Numbered from the stretch's first letter, positions 21,538 through 31,196 are shown. The stretch is 64,000 bases of DNA from Procambarus clarkii (GCF_040958095.1 NC_091154.1:48154807-48218806), one strand, 5' to 3'. Numbers and translations are program-made. The notes: generated by a model not told the origin, from the letters alone.

Positions 21538-23478
21538 TCAATCATATTTTATATCGTTAGTGGATGACTTGTCACGACTTGGTGGGAATTCAGCATCGGC
21601 GGGTGCAACATGGCTTGTAGAGCATTCGTTGCTGGCGGATGTTCCACGACTTGTCGATGGGAATTCAGCATCGGCGGGTGCAGCATGGCTTGTAGAGCAT
21701 TCATTGCTGGCGGATGCTCCACGACTTGTCGATGGTAATTCAGCATCGACGGGTGCAGCATCGCTTGTCGACGAAGATTTTTCACGAACCGTTGAAATCA
21801 TGAATTTATCTATTTTTGTCTGAATCTGATTTTCTCTGGCTAACGTTTTGAGACATTGCTTTAAGGCTGTAAGGTGTACATAAAAATTTCCAATAACCTC
21901 ATGTTTACTTTTTATTGAATATTCAATGAGTTCCTCAACTTGTTCCAATCTTTTCTGATATCCGACACCTCTAGGCAGAGCCTCACCAACATCGTCCGAG
22001 TCATCATCAGAGTCATCAGAGTCATCAGAGTCATTTCCGAGAACACTTTGCGCAATCTGTTCTTCAGTTAACAATTCATAACCAGGATCGTAATCATTTT
22101 CTAACCATTCATTGATATCATTCACTTGTACACCCTGACCAGCTTGGAGCAACATTGTTCGGATCGTTTCTTCAAACCCTTCAAAATCATTGGCTTCATT
22201 TTCAAAACCTTCGAATTCACTATCAGATACTGCTGCTTCACATCTAGGCCTCTCTGTTAACAGTTTCTTCCATGAATTTGTTAGTGTGGTTTCTTTCACT
22301 TTATTCCAAAGCCTAGCCCAGTGGAATATTGCTTCCCTGATTGTGTACTTTTTTAGATTTTCTAGTGTTCTTTGAGCCCTTGTATCCTTTCCTGTCAATT
22401 CATCTTCCTCGCTAGGTAAAACAACTAAAACATCTTCAAGCATTGCTGTTTGGTACATACGTTTAGCAGCAAGGATAACACCTTGGTCCATGGGCTGGAT
22501 CAAGGATGTTGTGTTTGGTGGAAGTGCCATGCATTTTATTCTGCCATCCCTTGAAATTAACTTGCTAATGGGATGAGCAGGAGCATTATCTAGCAGCAAC
22601 AATGCCTTAACCTCACTGGCCTTTATTCCACATTTGTTGATCTGGAATTCTCTGACTTCTTTGCAAAAGTGGTTTTCAAACCAGTCCGTAAATATTATTT
22701 GATTAAACCATGATTTCTTAGAATTGTAATATATTACAGGTAATGCCTGCATTATATTTTTTAAGGCTCGAGGATTTTTAGACTTGCCTACCACGGCACA
22801 TTTTGTCCTGTGAGAGGCATCAGCATTAGCACAAAGCAAGACTGAGAGCCGTTCCTTGCTTATCTTTCGTCCAGGAATATTTTCCTGCATCCTACTGGTT
22901 AAGGATGTACTTGGTACAGCTCGCCACATAAACCCAGTCTCATCAGCATTATATACTTGATATTTCCTTAAATTATTACTGACAATGTACTCGTTTAATT
23001 TAGCCTTGAATGAATCAACATTAGTGGGATCAGCACTTGACGCCTCACCAGAAATTTTTTTGGTGTTTGAAATGTTATGCCGAGCCTTAAATCTTCCAAC
23101 CCACCCATCACTTGCACTGAAATCTTTTATACCTAATTGAATGGCAAGTTTACTTGCTGCAACTTTAAGCTCTTCAAATCTTATTGCCATGCCAATTGTG
23201 CGGTGCTGAATAAACCACTTATACACTGCAGCATCCAATTGTGGATACTGACCAGACTTTACTGTTTTTCTCGAACATGCAGCACCAGAAGTAGCACACT
23301 CTGTTGTGCTCACATATTTTAATAGAGTATCCTTCTGTTTCTTGATGTCACTTACTGTACTTTTCCCGATGTTAAACTCTGCTGCTGCTCGTGCATGAGA
23401 ATATCCTTTATCAAGTTTCTTAATTAACTCCAGCTTCTGTGCAACCGTCAGGCGCTTCCTTTGGGTAACTTTTGGCAT
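21538..23478 (-). CDS. Tigger A transposase (CENP-B-type HTH, DDE_1)
   Basis: 646 residues from the ATG at 23478 (MPKVTQRKR); a non-ATG extension upstream is unlikely to be used. Residues 1-60: psq/CENP-B N-terminal helix-turn-helix. About 75-145: Tc5-type second HTH. DDE_1 catalytic domain with D179 (YNADETGF), D297 (LLLLDNAPAH) and D331 (QPMDQGV); 33 residues separate the last two. An acidic Asp/Ser run is near 490-510, and the C-terminus has about three 24-residue Ser/Thr/Ala-rich repeats. It excises and pastes at TA. No internal stop is seen, so it may be functional. Confidence 0.93.
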   Translation of the reverse strand: MPKVTQRKRLTVAQKLELIKKLDKGYSHARAAAEFNIGKSTVSDIKKQKDTLLKYVSTTECATSGAACSRKTVKSGQYPQLDAAVYKWFIQHRTIGMAIRFEELKVAASKLAIQLGIKDFSASDGWVGRFKARHNISNTKKISGEASSADPTNVDSFKAKLNEYIVSNNLRKYQVYNADETGFMWRAVPSTSLTSRMQENIPGRKISKERLSVLLCANADASHRTKCAVVGKSKNPRALKNIMQALPVIYYNSKKSWFNQIIFTDWFENHFCKEVREFQINKCGIKASEVKALLLLDNAPAHPISKLISRDGRIKCMALPPNTTSLIQPMDQGVILAAKRMYQTAMLEDVLVVLPSEEDELTGKDTRAQRTLENLKKYTIREAIFHWARLWNKVKETTLTNSWKKLLTERPRCEAAVSDSEFEGFENEANDFEGFEETIRTMLLQAGQGVQVNDINEWLENDYDPGYELLTEEQIAQSVLGNDSDDSDDSDDDSDDVGEALPRGVGYQKRLEQVEELIEYSIKSKHEVIGNFYVHLTALKQCLKTLARENQIQTKIDKFMISTVREKSSSTSDAAPVDAELPSTSRGASASNECSTSHAAPADAEFPSTSRGTSASNECSTSHVAPADAEFPPSRDKSSTNDIKYD

Positions 23479-24179
23479 TTTGTAAATTAAAAAGATCACA
23501 ATTACAGTACAGTAATATCCTTCACAATTGAAGCTAGCCGCGCGAGTTCACGGTAAACAATGGGAACACATGGCCCGTCGGAGTACATACTAGGTCCGTG
23601 GGAAAAAAAATACCTAGTGCCTATACATACTATAAAAGGTATTTAATAAGAAAACAAAGACTTTTGCTTAATAAAAACTGTTTCAAAATATTTTATTAAT
23701 AATAATTTACAATTTTCTTCATTAAAGTGAATCATTTTAAAAGAAAATTAAGATGTAATATATGACTCTGGACGATCCAGGTCGGTGGCGGCCTGGTCGC
23801 CATGTGAGGGGACGCTGATGCCACAACAAACCCAATACCGACTGTCGGTAATATCGACCGCAGACCGGTATAGCAGGCTCTAGCTACTGGGCTCCCAAAC
23901 CGGTCGTTAATACCAGCAGATCGGTATAAAAGAGGCCGTTAAATTGAGTGGATACTGTAGATTTAAGTACAGAGCACCACTTGGTTTCCGAACTTTAGTT
24001 ATCCGAAACTTCCAGTTTCCCGATTGGGGTTGGGGAGTCATGCTACCCGAACAAAGTTCGGGTAGGAAGGGTCCACCAAGCTTCACGCCGGCTTGTGGTG
24101 GTGGGTGGGAGATGGTCCAGGGTGCCCACTGTGACTTCACAGATTCACGGCCTATTATTCCTATTACAGTATTTTGAAT

Positions 24180-24312
24180 TGCCATAAGGCTGGAATGTTC
24201 ATTCTGTGCTTTTGTTTTACATATCTGCATAATCAAGAAACATCTGTGCACCATGTTGGCTCCAAATGGACGCATTGCGTCATTGATGGCTGACTGGTGG
24301 GTGGATGGACGA
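24180..24312 (+). repeat. Upstream duplicate of the Tigger B transposase start region
   Basis: Matches 25190-25290 with substitutions (gtttta-catatctgca, atcaagaaacatctgtgcacc, then an ATG reading MLAPNGRIA versus MSAPNARIV). The copy runs out of frame within a few codons. The two copies bracket the minisatellite, so the 5' region expanded by duplication. Confidence 0.8.
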
Positions 24313-24420
24313 TGGAGCTTAGGTGGGAGGCAGTATGAGAGGGGGGGGGGGGAGAATCAGTGAGAGAGGGGGATAATTAGTCAGAAAGGGAGGGAGAGAG
24401 AGATGCTAGGAGGGAGGGGG

Positions 24421-24840
24421 AGGTAGAGAGAGATGTTAGGAGGTAGGGAGAGATGCTAGGAGGGAGGGGGAGGTAGGGAGAGATGTTAGGAGGTAGGGAG
24501 AGATGCTAAGAGGGAGGGGGAGGTAGGGAGAGATGTTAGGAGGTAGGGAGAGATGTTAAGAGGGAGGGGGAGGTAGGGAGAGATGTTAGGAGGTAGGGAG
24601 AGATGCTAAGAAAGAGGGGGAGGAAGGGAGAGATGTTAGGAGGTAGGGAGAGATGCTAAGAGGGAGGAGGAGGTAGGGAGAGATGTTAGGAGGTAGGGAG
24701 AGATGCTAAGAGGGAGGGGGAGGTAGGGAGAGATGTTAGGAGGTAGGGAGAGATGCTAAGAGGGAGGGGGAGGTAGGGAGAGATGTTAGGAGGTAGGGAG
24801 AGATGCTAAGAGGGAGGGGGAGGTAGGGAGAGATGCTAGG
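24421..24840. repeat. 50-bp purine minisatellite in the Tigger B 5' region
   Basis: Eight consecutive 50-bp units from 24421 to 24820 plus a partial. Each consists of aggtagggagagatgttagg, aggtagggagagatgctaag and agggaggggg. Units differ by only a few bases. The plus strand is nearly all purine plus T. Confidence 0.95.
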
Positions 24841-24889
24841 AGGTAGGCAGGAAGGGACGGAAGTAGTGAGAATTAGGGAGGGAAAGGCA

Positions 24890-25035
24890 AGCTGGCAGGC
24901 ACAGGCTGGCAGGCACAGGCAGACAGGCACAGGCAGACAGGCAGGCAGGCAGGCTGGGAAGGAGGCAGGCAGGCAGGCTCGGGTAAGGAGGCAGGCAGGC
25001 TGGCTGGGAAGGAGGCAGGCAGATAGGCTCGGGTA
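24890..25035. repeat. (CAGG)n-type degenerate tandem repeat
   Basis: Runs of caggcagg and aggcaggctggg separating the minisatellite from the transposase leader. Confidence 0.85.
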
Positions 25036-25257
25036 AGGAAGCGGTCAGCCAAGCGTCGTGCCGGCCCGTGGTGGGTTGGTGGGGGGGTGGGTGATGGTTT
25101 AGTGTGCTCACTGACCGTGTCGGGCGCCGCCTGCTACCCTTTGACGTCACAGACTCACTGCCTATTGTTCCCATTGTTTGAATTTGTCACGAGACTGGAG
25201 TGTTCATTCCGTGACTTTGTTTTACATATCAGCACAATCAAGGAACATCCGTGCACC

Positions 25258-27102
25258 ATGTCGGCTCCAAATGCACGCATTGTGTCAGTGAAAGCATCTA
25301 CAAGCGGGTTACGTAAAAGAAAGAGGTCAGTGATGACATTTGAAAAGAAAGTTGAAATAATTAAGAAGGTGGAAAGCGGTGTCCCGAGAAGTGTCGTGTG
25401 CGCCGAGTATGGCATTAGTAAAAGTACTGTTTTTGATCTTCTTAAAGCTAAACCTATCATTTTTGACTATTTCTCTAGAAGTGAAAGTGATAAAGCAATA
25501 CGAAATAGAAAGGTAGTAAGTAAAGCAAAAGTGGAGAGTGTTGATAACGCAGTGTGGGAGTGGTACAAACAGAGACGTGAAGTGACGAAGAAGCCAGTGG
25601 CAGGCTGGCTCCCCGTGGAAAAGGCGCGTGAATTTCACCAAGCAATGAAAATTACTCAAAAGTGTGTATACAGTGATGGTTGGCTCAGAAGTTTTAAAAC
25701 CCGTCATGGCATTAGGTTTATTAAAGTGCATGGTGAAAGACAATCTGCTGATATTGTTGGTGCTGATGAGTATGTGAGTAAATTTGCGGAGATGGTGCAG
25801 GAACAAAATTTATCTCCAGAGCAAATTTATAATGCTGATGAGACAGGTTTGTACTGGCGTATGCTTCCCACAGAAACGATGGCTCATAGTGGTGAGGACG
25901 ATCCTTCAGGTGGTTATAAACAGAACAAACAGAGAATTTCTTTGTTGTGCTGTGCAAATGCAGCTGGCACGCACAAATTAAAGTTACTTGTGATTGGAAT
26001 TAGTAAAAACCCCAGGGCTTTAAAGTCAGCCAGGTGCCTCCCTGTGATTTATAAGGACCAGCCAAGTGCGTGGATGTCTCGAGTAATATTTGTCGAGTGG
26101 TTTAATAAGAACTTTGTACCCGAGGTGAAGGAGCACCTGAAAAGTGTTGGTCTCCCGCAAAACAGCAAAGTTGTGCTGCTGCTAGATAACAGTTCAACGC
26201 ATCCACGAGGTGATGAGCTTATAAATGGCAATATTATTGGAACGTTCTTGCCACCCAATACAACCTCAGTGATCCAACCCATGGATCAAGGAATAATTAA
26301 GAACCTTAAACACCACTACAAGAGGATGTTTGCCAGACGTCTTAACAATCAGCTTGGAACACTTAAGGACTTTTATAAAGTCTTCACAATAAAGTCAGCT
26401 ATCTGGACTATTGCTAGTGCGTGGGATGAGGTAAAGCAGACAACACTAAGAAATGGTTGGAAAAAACTTTGGCCCGCGTCAAGTCTGTATCCTGAGGAAG
26501 ATGACGAGGCAGATTTTGAAGGATTTGCGGTGAAGAAAGTTAGCGAGAAGAAAAAATTAAGAGAGGAACTCCTAGCCTATGTCAAGGGGATTAAGTCCCC
26601 TGAGATTAGAGCAGAACTGGTGACTGAAACAATCGAAGATGACATAGATAGATGGATAGATTTTGATGAAGAAGCCCCAAACAATCGAAACATGACTAAT
26701 GATGAAATTATAGAATTAGTATGTACAGCAAAAAAGCCAGACGAGTGCAATGAAGAAGATGGAGAGGAAGAGGAAGAGGAAGAGGATGAAGAAACGTTAA
26801 AGGAAAAATGTGATATGGAAAAAGTTCAGCAAAATTTTGAATACATTCTGGCATTTATGGACACGAGTTACAGCGAGTTTGAAACTAAGGACATGATGAC
26901 TCAGTACAATTTGTATATGAAGTTTTTAAAAACAAGAGCCAAGGGAATGAAACAAATGTCAATTACAGAGTCTTTTGCAATGGCTTCCAAGAAAGCTCGC
27001 ATTGCATCACCAGCACCTGACTCATCGCATGTTGACCCAGTCAACCCAACAACTTCAGTCAATCCAACACCATCAACATCCACCACCACCTCTTCCATGT
27101 AA
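25258..27102 (+). CDS. Tigger B transposase (Jerky/Tigger-like DDE_1), intact
   Basis: 614 residues from the ATG at 25258 (MSAPNARIV); the frame extends upstream without a natural start context, and this ATG matches the related copies at 24254 and 11140-11150. N-terminal CENP-B-type HTH at about 22-70 (KRSVMTFEKKVEII, STVFDLLK), second HTH at about 95-160, DDE_1 with D194 (YNADETGLYW), D310 (VVLLLDNSSTHP) and D343 (QPMDQGII). A Glu/Asp run is near 500-520 and the tail is Pro/Thr/Ser-rich. No stop or frameshift. Because it lies inside its own TIRs, I read it as a transposon gene and not a domesticated host gene. Confidence 0.94.
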   Translation: MSAPNARIVSVKASTSGLRKRKRSVMTFEKKVEIIKKVESGVPRSVVCAEYGISKSTVFDLLKAKPIIFDYFSRSESDKAIRNRKVVSKAKVESVDNAVWEWYKQRREVTKKPVAGWLPVEKAREFHQAMKITQKCVYSDGWLRSFKTRHGIRFIKVHGERQSADIVGADEYVSKFAEMVQEQNLSPEQIYNADETGLYWRMLPTETMAHSGEDDPSGGYKQNKQRISLLCCANAAGTHKLKLLVIGISKNPRALKSARCLPVIYKDQPSAWMSRVIFVEWFNKNFVPEVKEHLKSVGLPQNSKVVLLLDNSSTHPRGDELINGNIIGTFLPPNTTSVIQPMDQGIIKNLKHHYKRMFARRLNNQLGTLKDFYKVFTIKSAIWTIASAWDEVKQTTLRNGWKKLWPASSLYPEEDDEADFEGFAVKKVSEKKKLREELLAYVKGIKSPEIRAELVTETIEDDIDRWIDFDEEAPNNRNMTNDEIIELVCTAKKPDECNEEDGEEEEEEEDEETLKEKCDMEKVQQNFEYILAFMDTSYSEFETKDMMTQYNLYMKFLKTRAKGMKQMSITESFAMASKKARIASPAPDSSHVDPVNPTTSVNPTPSTSTTTSSM

Positions 27103-27322
27103 ATAACTATGCTTCATCAACATAAGCGGATCAGGACTTCAATTATTGGTGAGTACAAACAAAATACGGTCACGCATTTACGCTATGAACCTGTCGATTT
27201 TTTCCCCTAGATTTTTTTTCAAATTATTTTTTTATTTTTTCCTCCATTTCTCGTATACGAACTTACATGTTAACCGACGGGTCTCGTCCCCAAGGGGTTC
27301 GGAAACCAAGTGGTGCTCTGTA

Positions 27323-28349
27323 TTCCCTTTGTAAGCCAGGGATTGTTAAGCCTTTTGGTTGTGACTTGTTTTGTAAGCATAGGACAGTGGGTATTATAAA
27401 GGCTAAGAGTTTTTTGAAGAAAAGATTGAACTGCTAGGTTGATGTCCTCTATGTTACCTAACTCGGACTCCCAGTTGACATTATCAGTAGCAGTTATAAA
27501 ATTGTCTATAGCAGTTTCATTGTGTAGTCTAAAACGTATCTCTCTTGACTCAAGAGGTGGTTTGCTAATGTTAGTTAAGAGAAATGTGGGGTAATGGTCT
27601 GTAGTGCTATCGGTGATTATACCTGAAGTAAGCGGAGAGGTTATGTTTGTCCAGATGTGATCTAGAGTCGTGGCAGTGCTATCAGTGATTCTAGTAGGTC
27701 TAGTGATTAAGGGTATGAGGAAGCAGGAATTCATACAGTTGAGGAAGCTAACAGCAGTAGGGTGTTCTGGCTCGCAGAGGTCAATATTAAAGTCCCCTGC
27801 GATAATTAGGTGGTTTTTGTTCAGTCTGTTATCAAGTATTAGATTTCTAAGGTTTGAGTTGAATTCGGACACATCAGTGTTAGGAATTCTATAAACTGCA
27901 CCCACAGACAGGACAGACTCGGCACCCTTGACTCTGAAGCTGGCGAAGATATACTCCCCATAGCAGTCTCTAGTTCTAATTTCTTTTAAGCATGTTAGTT
28001 CTTGGTGGTAGTAAAGAGCAGTGCCACCACCTCTCTGAAGTTGACGACAGTTGTGAATTGCTGAGTAGTTAGGCATGTTAAAGAGTTGAGTAGTATCCTC
28101 TTTCAACCATGTTTCAGTAAGTATAATAAAAGAGAATTTGTTGTCAATAGCTTCAATCAAGGCACTAACATCATCGAAGTGTTTACCTAGGGATCTAACG
28201 TTCAAATTGATTACAGAGATATTGTGATTATGAGTTAATACATTGTTTACATCATGTGCTGCAAAATATCTGCAATTTAGATCATTAGAGTGATTATTGT
28301 CATAGATAGTGGATAAGAGGTTAAGTTCTGGGTCTATACTTGACTGCAT
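27323..28349 (-). pseudogene. LINE-D AP endonuclease part (cut by Tigger B)
   Basis: Frame from the first ATG at 28349 (MQSSIDPELN) down to the Tigger B TIR. Endonuclease motifs: INLNVRSLGKHFDD, ILTETWL (catalytic Glu), LIIAGDFNIDL, and the late TTDHYPTF His. The frame is open to NPWLTKGI, where Tigger B begins; the next LINE codons are in the 8-bp remnant and at 20459 downwards. The last residues read past 27323 belong to the TIR and are spurious. Confidence 0.85.
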
Positions 28350-28376
28350 AAAAAAAGCTGATTGCAGGAAAAACAA

Positions 28377-29305
28377 GGAAAGAAAGGCAAATTACAAGGT
28401 AGAAATAAGCTATAAAATAGGGAAAAAAAATGTACACAATACTGTACAAAACAAGCACAAAAGGGGCTTACAGGGGTACAATGGAGTAAGGGAGTATGGC
28501 TAGGCTAGGGAACCTAGGTAATAAATGAGATTAAAGAAAAAAACATATAAACTTGGACTATACAAAACACAAGATATAGATATACAAAACAAAAATATAA
28601 ACAAGACTAAGCAATACAAAAACAAATTGAGCAAAAATGAAAAATGAGGTAGATTTCTTACAAGTACTCTCAGGTACACTGTAAGTAACAATAGATAGAT
28701 AATATATATCAATATAGATAAGAATGTCACGATACAATAAGATAAGCAGTTACAGGAACAGATGAAAACAAATCGCTGTAAAATAGAAAGTAATTATAGC
28801 AAAACACAACAATATAATAATATAACAATACAATAAGAGCTTACAAAGTATTGAGTCTGCTAAATTAGAGAATAATTATGGCAAAACACAACAATAAATG
28901 CAAGTAAACAAAAGAATTGAAACAATTAGAGGTAGAATTAAGGTCACTAGATAGCCATGGAGGATACACAAGTTTGGTGGAGAGAACAAAAAATCAGTAG
29001 AGACTGACAAGATGAATATATAAAAAAAATTTGACAAATGATAATTGTAAAGTAAAATAATCTTAAAGATAATAAATTTTATTAAGCTTAGTTTTAACTT
29101 ATAATTAGTATGAATTTAATTAAAAGAACAAAAATGAGATCAATAATTGATTTCAATAAATGATATAGATCAATACAAATAAATTTAAAATATAAATGGA
29201 ATAGGGTAAGATTAGATTTAAGAGTAAAATTTTACAATGAAACTGAGGTAGATGATTGCATAAGTGCATGGAGACTTGATGGAAATAAACAAAAACCATA
29301 TATAT
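28377..29305. other. Unassigned AT-rich interval
   Basis: A-rich on plus, with no frame that I recognise. It may hold the 5' part of LINE-D (an ORF1 is not visible) or be unrelated. Confidence 0.4.
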
Positions 29306-29344
29306 GACAATATCAGACCAAGGAGGAAAAATGAAACAGGAATT

Positions 29345-29384
29345 TCGTTAAGTACTTTCGTATATTAATACATCTTCAGAAGGA
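29345..29384 (-). ncRNA. Hammerhead ribozyme motif, inverted copy
   Basis: Mirror of 29386-29425: stem I TCCTT, CTGAAGA core, stem II GTAT/ATAC, GAAA, then GTACTT. The 3' strand of stem I reads AACGA, one mismatch against TCCTT. Confidence 0.55.
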
Positions 29385-29385
29385 G

Positions 29386-29425
29386 TCCTTCTGAAGATGT
29401 ATTAATATACGAAAGTACTTAAGGA
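29386..29425 (+). ncRNA. Hammerhead ribozyme motif (type I-like, PLE-associated)
   Basis: Stem I TCCTT (29386-29390) pairs with AAGGA (29421-29425). The CTGAAGA core is at 29391-29397 and fits CUGANGA. One extra U, then stem II GTAT (29399-29402) and ATAC (29407-29410), then GAAA (29411-29414). The minimal stem III is the self-complementary AGTACT (29414-29419), with T at 29420 as the cleavage-site base. A stem III this short would favour a dimer. Hammerheads with short stem III are known in Penelope-like elements, where they process the RNA. Confidence 0.6.
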
Positions 29426-29502
29426 AATTCCTGTTTCATTTTTCTTCCGTGGTCTGACATTGTCACATTTTTAATCACGTGTTTATTTTCATGATATATA
29501 TA

Positions 29503-29504
<2 letters not shown>

Positions 29505-29598
<94 letters not shown>
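29505..29598. repeat. (AT)n microsatellite
   Basis: About 94 bp of AT dinucleotide between the hammerhead palindrome and PLE copy 3. Confidence 0.95.
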
Positions 29599-29600
<2 letters not shown>

Positions 29601-29683
29601 ATAGCAGTCTTTCTTGTAAACATATGTTGTTGAATATGACCGAAAAAGTAAGATTAATAGTTCTAACACAATTTTTGTCAATG

Positions 29684-29974
29684 TTTTTTTTTTTTTTTTT
29701 TTTTTTGAGATATATACAAGAGTTGTTACATTCTTGTACAGCCACTAGTACGCGTAGCGTTTCGGGCAAGTCCTTAATCCTACGGTCCCTGGAATACGAT
29801 CCCCTGCCGCGAAGAATCGTTTTTTCATCCAAGTACACATTTTACTGTTGCGTTAAACAGAGGCTACAGTTAAGGAATTGCGCCCATTAAATCCTCCCCG
29901 GCCAGGATACGAACCCATGACATAGCGCTCGCGGAACGCCAGGCGAGTGTCTTACCACTACACCACGGAGACTG
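29684..29974 (-). mobile_element. tRNA-derived SINE with poly(A) tail
   Basis: On minus: tRNA-like head at 29974-29898 with A box (GTGGTGTAGTGGTAAG) and B box (GGGTTCGTATCC), a body, then a tail containing cgctacgcgtactagtggct and a 23-nt poly(A) (T-run 29684-29706 on plus). The tail resembles the LINE-D 3' UTR at 18308-18341 (cgctttgcgtaatagtggct), suggesting it borrows that LINE's machinery. It is inserted in PLE copy 3. Confidence 0.78.
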
Positions 29975-30049
29975 CTACGTTTCTTATGTTTTTCTTCACT
30001 GTCAGTGATAATGAAAATATAAATTCTCCAAAATTCATTTTTATTAATG

Positions 30050-30099
30050 GTCTGACACCTAGAAGTGTTTTGTAAGGGCTTCTTACATTCTCAAAGACT
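30050..30099 (-). ncRNA. Decayed hammerhead-like fold in PLE copy 3
   Basis: On minus: stem I AGTCT/AGAC, core slot TTGAGAA, stem II GTAAG/CTTAC, AAAA in place of GAAA, stem III CAC/GTG followed by T and C. Stem III keeps pairing while its sequence differs from the CGCG/CGCG of 9259-9273, which supports a selected helix. Confidence 0.4.
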
Positions 30100-31196
30100 T
30101 CTTTACACTTAACATTACATTTATGATACACTGTATATGAAACATTTGACATAACTCTTGCTTTTTATTGGTTTTGGGTGAGGTGGGTACATGAGAATGG
30201 AAGTAACTGCAGAGGGCCTATTGGCCCATATGGTGCTTTGAAGTGGGTAGAATGTAGTTGTGCATTAATTGGCTGTTGATTGCTGGTGTTGACTTTTTGA
30301 TGTGTAGTACCTCACTGATGTCGAGCCGCCTGCTATCGCTGTACCTATCGATGATTTGTGTGTTGTTTGTTAAGATTTCTCTGGTGATGGCCTGGTTGTG
30401 AGAGGAGATTATATGTTCCTTTATGGAGCCCTGTTGTTTATGCATTGTTAATCGCCTGGAAAGAGACATTGTTGTCTTGCCTATATACTGAGTTCTTTAA
30501 GGCTTACAGTCCCCAAGTGGGCATTTGAAGGCATAGACAACGTTGGTTTCCTTCAAGGTGTTCTGCTTTGTGTCTGGAGAGTTTTTCATGAGTAGGTTGG
30601 CCGTTTTTTTGGTTTTATAGTAAATCATCAATTGTATTTTCTTATTTTTGTCTGTAGGGATAACGTTCCTATCAACAATATCTTTCAGGTCCCTTTCCTC
30701 TGTTTTATGAGCTGTTGAAAAGAAGTTCCTGTAAAATAGTCTAATAGGGGGGTACATGTGTTGTGTTAGTTGACTCTTCAGAGGATGCATGGCGATTTAC
30801 CTTTCTTTTTATGATGTCTTCAACAAAACCATTAGAGAAGCCGCTGTTGACTAGGGCCTGCCTTACCCTACAGAGTTCTTCATTGACTTTCTTCCATCCT
30901 GAGCTGTGGCTGAGAGCACGGTCGACATAACTGTTGACAACACTCCTCTTGTACCTACCTGGGCAGTCACTATTGGCATTGAGGCACATTCCTATGCTTG
31001 TTTCCTTAGTGTAGACTGCAGTGTAGAAGCCTCCGCTCCTTTCCGTGACTGTTACATCTAGAAAGAGCAGCTTCCCATCCTTTTCTATCTCGTAAGTGAA
31101 ACTCAACACAGAATTCTGCTCGAATGCCTCCTTCAGCTCCTGCAGACGTCTGACATCAGGTACCTGTGTAAAAATGTCGTCAACATACTTGCAGTA

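Larger units (their letters stand above)
20460..23957 (-). mobile_element. Tigger A: pogo/Tigger-type DNA transposon with TIRs and TA TSD
   Basis: TIRs of about 25 bp with one mismatch: both ends begin CAGTATCCACTCAATTTAAC (20460 on plus, 23957 on minus). TA dinucleotides flank it (20458-20459, 23958-23959), the expected Tc1/mariner-superfamily TSD. One transposase gene on minus. The 3' side carries a 211-bp tandem duplication (20850-21272). It is inserted in LINE-D. Confidence 0.95.
23970..27320 (+). mobile_element. Tigger B: second pogo/Tigger transposon with TIRs and TA TSD
   Basis: TIRs of about 24 bp: CAGAGCACCACTTGGTTTCC at 23970 on plus and, reverse-complemented, at 27320. TA flanks at 23968-23969 and 27321-27322. 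Contains a long 5' region with a 50-bp minisatellite, a duplicated transposase start, and an intact transposase ORF on plus. Its TIRs and protein are clearly different from Tigger A. Only 8 bp of LINE-D (GATTTAAG) lie between the TA sites of A and B. Confidence 0.95.
18196..28376 (-). mobile_element. LINE-D: APE-type LINE (CR1/L2-superclade-like), split by Tigger A and Tigger B
   Basis: The 3' end carries an (ATT)n tail (18203-18225 on plus), then a 3' UTR containing cgctttgcgtaatagtggct. RT is at 18551-20459 and the endonuclease at 27323-28349. The two halves are separated by Tigger A (20460-23957), 8 bp of LINE sequence (23960-23967) and Tigger B (23970-27320). Removing both transposons and one copy of each TA restores a continuous frame reading TKGILKSINKKHDLE across the joints. 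The 5' end is not defined; AT-rich DNA to 29305 may belong to it. Confidence 0.85.
29306..29464. repeat. Long palindrome with 78-bp arms
   Basis: 29306-29383 and 29387-29464 are inverted repeats with four mismatches around a 3-bp spacer (AGT). The right arm matches 6731-6812 upstream of the first PLE (AT)n tract. Each arm contains one hammerhead motif. Confidence 0.93.

Noticed and set aside
24421..24840. CRISPR or telomeric repeat
   Set aside because: Contiguous 50-bp minisatellite units without spacers; not TTAGG or TTAGGG.
25258..27102. A domesticated host gene of the Jerky/CENP-B/TIGD type
   Set aside because: The ORF lies between its own TIRs with TA TSD and is inserted in a LINE, so it is a transposon gene at this locus.
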